The position numbers and the translations under genes were made by a program. From Saprospiraceae bacterium (lineage in GTDB: Bacteria; Bacteroidota; Bacteroidia; Chitinophagales; Saprospiraceae), in NCBI GenBank assembly GCA_023300835.1, contig JALZVB010000324.1:1-9599 (forward strand): 9,599 bases of DNA. Direction: 5' to 3'. Positions 7,301 through 9,599 of this stretch are shown here, in pieces. The notes under the pieces were generated by a model. It saw nothing but the letters and a program-made list of their open reading frames with translations, did not search any database and was not told the origin of the DNA. The stretch's first letter is position 1. Every line of letters begins with the position of its first letter.

Positions 7301-9599
7301 CCAAGTTCTATTCAGACCTGTTGCGCCAAGTACTGTGAAGCTAATGGTATCTATTGACTCATCAGAACCACATATATCTACAACTGTATCACCAGCGGCA
7401 TTTGCAGTACCCCCATTGACATTATCGAGTTTTATGACTTCTATAGAATCAGAGATCGCATAACAACCTGTTATCTGACTCAGGTTAGTATTAAGAGAAA
7501 ACCCTTCTGCACCTGTGTTATAATTTATATGTCTTATGTAACAAGTATCTTCTACACCTTGACCGATAATAATCGGTAATGTATTTACCACTTGTTGAAT
7601 AACACCAAACTTATCTGTCACCAACCATGTTGCTGTATCGACAGGAACAAAGTTAGCAATAGGTGTAATCGAGTCTGGAACACCACCTAATATAACAGTG
7701 ACAGAGTTCATACTGTCTGCCGTCATTATTTCTGCAGGCGTTACTACTTCTTTGGCAATAACAATAGCATCCGATAACGAGAAACTACCTGATAAAGTAT
7801 CTATATCTACATTGAGAGCTAAACCCGCAATTGTATCCTGTGATCTTACATGGTATAACCTGCACGTATCTGTATTGATCCCATCAAATGTAAATGGAGG
7901 GGCTAATGGTAAATCAACAACCACCCCTTCTAGATCAGTAACGATCCATCCTGAAACAGGGCCTGTTGCACCAGACTGTAACACTGAAATAGACTCAACA
8001 AGATCTCCATTACATATAGCTATATTATTGAGAGAATCCACAGTCATAAGTGTGCCCCCACTTATAGGAGCGACTACTATAGAATCAATTTTATTAATCG
8101 CAAATGGTGTAGAGATATCAAAACAACCTGTCTGAGTAAATAACAAACTATCTATTGCTAAGTTTCCTATGTCACTAGAACTCACATTCCACAAGAGACA
8201 TACACCTGGCATTGCACCTACAAATGTAAATGGCGGACCAGCAGGTAAGTCAATTATAAGATTAGTTGTATCTGTCATCACCCAAGTCATTGAGTCTCCT
8301 ACGGCATTGAGTAGAGCCACATCAAGACTATCTGCAATATTGTCTCCTACAACAATAGTTATTCCTGTTGACATAGAATCTATACCCGTAACTATACCAC
8401 CTGCTACTTCATTTTTAGTAACTACTAAGGTGTTTGACAATGCACTATTACCAGTTAGGTCTGAGATGTTAGCTCCATTAATCAAGCCTGTAAGTGTATT
8501 ATCAAAAACTAAATGATTGATATGACATACGCCTCCATCTGAGTTTTCAAATTCAAATAAAACTTGAGACTGCGTACTGATAATAACACCAGAAGTGTCT
8601 GATACTATAAAGACCTCATTAGGGCCTACAGCATTTATTACAGTTACTGGAAATTGATCTGAATTTCCATCTCCTGCACATACTTCTATATCTGCAGTTG
8701 TAATTGTTCCTGCAACTAATGTAGGGGCAATACCTGCCGTTCTCGTTACTGTTATTGGATTAGATATGCTGAAACATCCAGACAAATCTGCTAATAAGCT
8801 ATCTTGCTCAAGACCTATAATAGCGCCATTATAATCAAGGTGCCAAATATTGCATACGCCTGCTCCAGCACCTTCAAAAGTGAATAAAGAGTCTGAAGAA
8901 ACTTCTAATATCCTTCCTAATGAATCAGTGACCAACCAAGTACTAGTAGAATCTGGAATAACATTAAGGTCAACAATTATTGAATCAATCATACTGTCGC
9001 CAACAATAATACTTATTGAGTCTGGACTAGCTGCATTAGGTAAACTTATTGCACCGCTGCTTACGCCATTTCTTTCAATGATCAGGGTATCAGACAAAGC
9101 GAAGTTTCCCGTGAGAGAATCTATATGATTAGAAGACAATCCCATAAGTGTAGAATCAGAAACAATATGCCTTATATAACATGTACCTCCTCCAGTACCT
9201 TCAAAATCAAAGATTGGTTGACTACTTACTAGTAAAATATTTCCAGCAGGACTCGTTACAATATAATTCTGATCTGGACCTACGCCACCTACAATCGTAA
9301 CATTAACATCATCCGCTACACCATCACCGACACAGAATTCTTGATCTAGTGTTGTTATGGTTGCTGCTACAAGGTTATTAGTATTGGTTACAACAGTATC
9401 TCTGTTGACCGTAATCGGATTAGATAAATCAAAACATCCTAACAAGTCACTCGCTAAGCTGTCTAGTTCTAGTCCTACTATCGTATCATTATAACTCAAA
9501 TGCCATATCAAACATTGACCAACACCAGCATCATCTAAATCAAACGGTGGCATCATTGGTAAACCTAATATTCTGCCTACAGCATCTGTAATAATCCAT
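4331..9599 (-). CDS. Giant T9SS-secreted repeat protein (5' end outside window)
   Basis: At least 1755 residues are encoded. The frame stays open to the right edge, so the ATG at 9556 is internal: the 14 codons before it complete a repeat unit (WIITDAVGRILGLP) and the true start and any signal peptide lie outside. From the N-terminus come 14 related units of 107-116 residues (9598 down to 5072), likely beta-sandwiches, with the pattern CxGDG, WxVTDxxG, FEGxGxGxCxIxHL and LxGCFxLSNxIxV. Next is a lamin-tail-like domain (5071-4574; INEI, then IEIQNLDAAPIDLSNLYLYS, with an acidic DGDGD loop near 4660 and ending DWITGAFSPCDEN). The last 80 residues (4573-4334) are a T9SS type A sorting domain (FRIFPNPA, IYIYDSFGKIV, GVGVYYTKI, QKMIILK). 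The protein should be exported and attached to or released from the cell surface after the tail is cleaved. An adhesin or surface-layer role is inferred from architecture; no enzyme motif was seen. Confidence 0.92.
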   Translation of the reverse strand, partial: WIITDAVGRILGLPMMPPFDLDDAGVGQCLIWHLSYNDTIVGLELDSLASDLLGCFDLSNPITVNRDTVVTNTNNLVAATITTLDQEFCVGDGVADDVNVTIVGGVGPDQNYIVTSPAGNILLVSSQPIFDFEGTGGGTCYIRHIVSDSTLMGLSSNHIDSLTGNFALSDTLIIERNGVSSGAISLPNAASPDSISIIVGDSMIDSIIVDLNVIPDSTSTWLVTDSLGRILEVSSDSLFTFEGAGAGVCNIWHLDYNGAIIGLEQDSLLADLSGCFSISNPITVTRTAGIAPTLVAGTITTADIEVCAGDGNSDQFPVTVINAVGPNEVFIVSDTSGVIISTQSQVLFEFENSDGGVCHINHLVFDNTLTGLINGANISDLTGNSALSNTLVVTKNEVAGGIVTGIDSMSTGITIVVGDNIADSLDVALLNAVGDSMTWVMTDTTNLIIDLPAGPPFTFVGAMPGVCLLWNVSSSDIGNLAIDSLLFTQTGCFDISTPFAINKIDSIVVAPISGGTLMTVDSLNNIAICNGDLVESISVLQSGATGPVSGWIVTDLEGVVVDLPLAPPFTFDGINTDTCRLYHVRSQDTIAGLALNVDIDTLSGSFSLSDAIVIAKEVVTPAEIMTADSMNSVTVILGGVPDSITPIANFVPVDTATWLVTDKFGVIQQVVNTLPIIIGQGVEDTCYIRHINYNTGAEGFSLNTNLSQITGCYAISDSIEVIKLDNVNGGTANAAGDTVVDICGSDESIDTISFTVLGATGLNRTWILTDTSNVISSVLDSSIVSFGAVSEGTCLARHISYSSSIDSLVVGQDLDSLVGNFSLSNAITINKNTVVAGSILTATGLSRDTITIGANPINLLDVEVTGAVSDTAVWLITTTTGQIISISDEEPISFEGLNPGTCFLRHLAFSEGITGLQLGNNFNTDLLGCFAVSDSIEVVKEIAPVMGISGGNISAVDGTSVLNICEAIETSFTQGIVVSGENGANYSFVLAFPNGTITTVFDTVQTRQDTTLITFPINLNSNFVLHHVSYEDGAVLTNVNSLNGAEASNMITFDISDIQDGTISTSDNLDITVGDGVLDTLEILFNNTGVQGDSTMIIVYDSLGVIQHISSNVSTTSITSIEVENYSPAEYTIAAITYATGINGLEIGSNIVDLDGCFSSSNVIQFATTQATLAGGTIMTVDSMDMISFCFDTNFVLDSIQLTLTDTLGDNFSWVVTDTAGVILSLPPAIDNKFFFDVNSVGERLIRNLSFDTMTLIGLAVGEDIDTLAGNYLLSNTVSVTTSHVRGGTLTTLNNQDSISICVGDILNGNLPDIIDLMLTDTIGNDFRYVITDDMDTIIGLPTTNLVNLEGQGAGVCRVRNLSSNDEVLGLAMGQSINDLVGCYEFSTALTINREAVDPGMLSYSPTSLDNIIQFCVSDGVTDSLTLSITDNLGSLAYLITGTDNVIDSVLVGNEIDFEGSSFDTCYIYALSYTGDLMASIGDTVGVDSLSTQCYEFSTMNQRITVIKQDCAMPVINEILGDGRIEIQNLDAAPIDLSNLYLYSLGKAFRIGDLAAADIDCGDLMLGLNEFVTLTIPDSLNFTPTDGELALYSTNLDFGSSSTIIDYVEWGSSGHSVAGVAAAANMWNVNDSVSMFLVTESIGYDGDGDLSTDWITGAFSPCDENSFTTPDPIYGNVFRIFPNPATEKLNIEITHLSAPTGVIYIYDSFGKIVMQKAIEDSKDYSLDLRELGVGVYYTKITSGRYADTQKMIILK
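5072..9598 (-). repeat. Fourteen tandem ~110-residue protein repeats in two alternating classes
   Basis: The units, cut at an arbitrary phase, are: 9398-9598 (partial), 9068-9397, 8738-9067, 8411-8737, 8087-8410, 7748-8086, 7427-7747, 7103-7426, 6776-7102, 6437-6775, 6098-6436, 5750-6097, 5414-5749 and 5072-5413. They are recognisable at protein level but diverged in DNA, so expansion is not recent. Two classes alternate. Units 2, 4, 6, 8 and 10 have a Cys before the GD-type motif near their start and end in G-N/S-F-like sequence. Units 1, 3, 5, 7, 9 and 11 end in GCF or GCY and, where their start is visible, lack the early Cys. Units 12-14 break the pattern. A central Cys (GxC before the HL motif) is present in 11 units and missing in units 10, 11 and 12. 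I do not recognise a named domain family. Confidence 0.9.

Noticed and set aside
5862..9128. Several plus-strand open frames of 64-145 codons opposite the giant gene
   Set aside because: They arise antisense to the repeated coding units and recur at similar places in different units, as expected for shadows of repetitive coding DNA.
5072..9598. Regularly spaced repeats suggesting a CRISPR array or satellite DNA
   Set aside because: The period is about 330 bases, the repeats are diverged at DNA level, and the frame is open and conserved as protein throughout.

Overview
This window most likely comes from an AT-rich member of the Bacteroidota. The giant protein ends in a type IX secretion (T9SS) sorting domain, a system confined to that phylum. 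The response regulator matches the RprY type of Bacteroidota regulators, and the 100-residue protein resembles a small family I recall only from this phylum. The sequence does not settle the family or genus.

All five credible genes are on the minus strand, so the order of transcription is right to left. (1) 9599 to 4331: a giant secreted repeat protein whose 5' end lies beyond the right edge. It has 14 immunoglobulin-like-sized units of about 110 residues, then a lamin-tail-like domain, then a T9SS type A C-terminal signal. A hairpin terminator follows at 4271-4307. (2) 4106-2688: a membrane sensor histidine kinase, followed after 68 bases by (3) 2619-1885: an OmpR-family, RprY-like response regulator. 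They form a kinase-first two-component operon closed by a terminator at 1820-1859. (4) 1546-986: a membrane-anchored or lipid-anchored SPOR-domain protein with a very acidic linker, closed by a terminator at 921-954. (5) 710-408: a small uncharacterised protein. Bases 1-407 have no convincing gene. Bases 1547-1884 are a leader region that may hold a promoter and a long inverted repeat.

The parts suggest an outer-surface layer (T9SS-exported adhesin-like protein), an envelope-sensing two-component system and a peptidoglycan-binding division or envelope protein. Nothing in the sequence proves that the two-component system controls its neighbours; the terminators separate them into individual transcription units.

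The most interesting signal is inside the giant protein. Its units alternate between two classes. A pair of cysteines sits across every second unit junction and is absent as a pair from the junctions between, where the equivalent site instead tends to carry an Asp-Ser/Thr-Leu triplet of the Bacteroidota O-glycosylation type. Such triplets are strongly over-represented along the whole protein. No new enzymatic, defence or mobile system was found.
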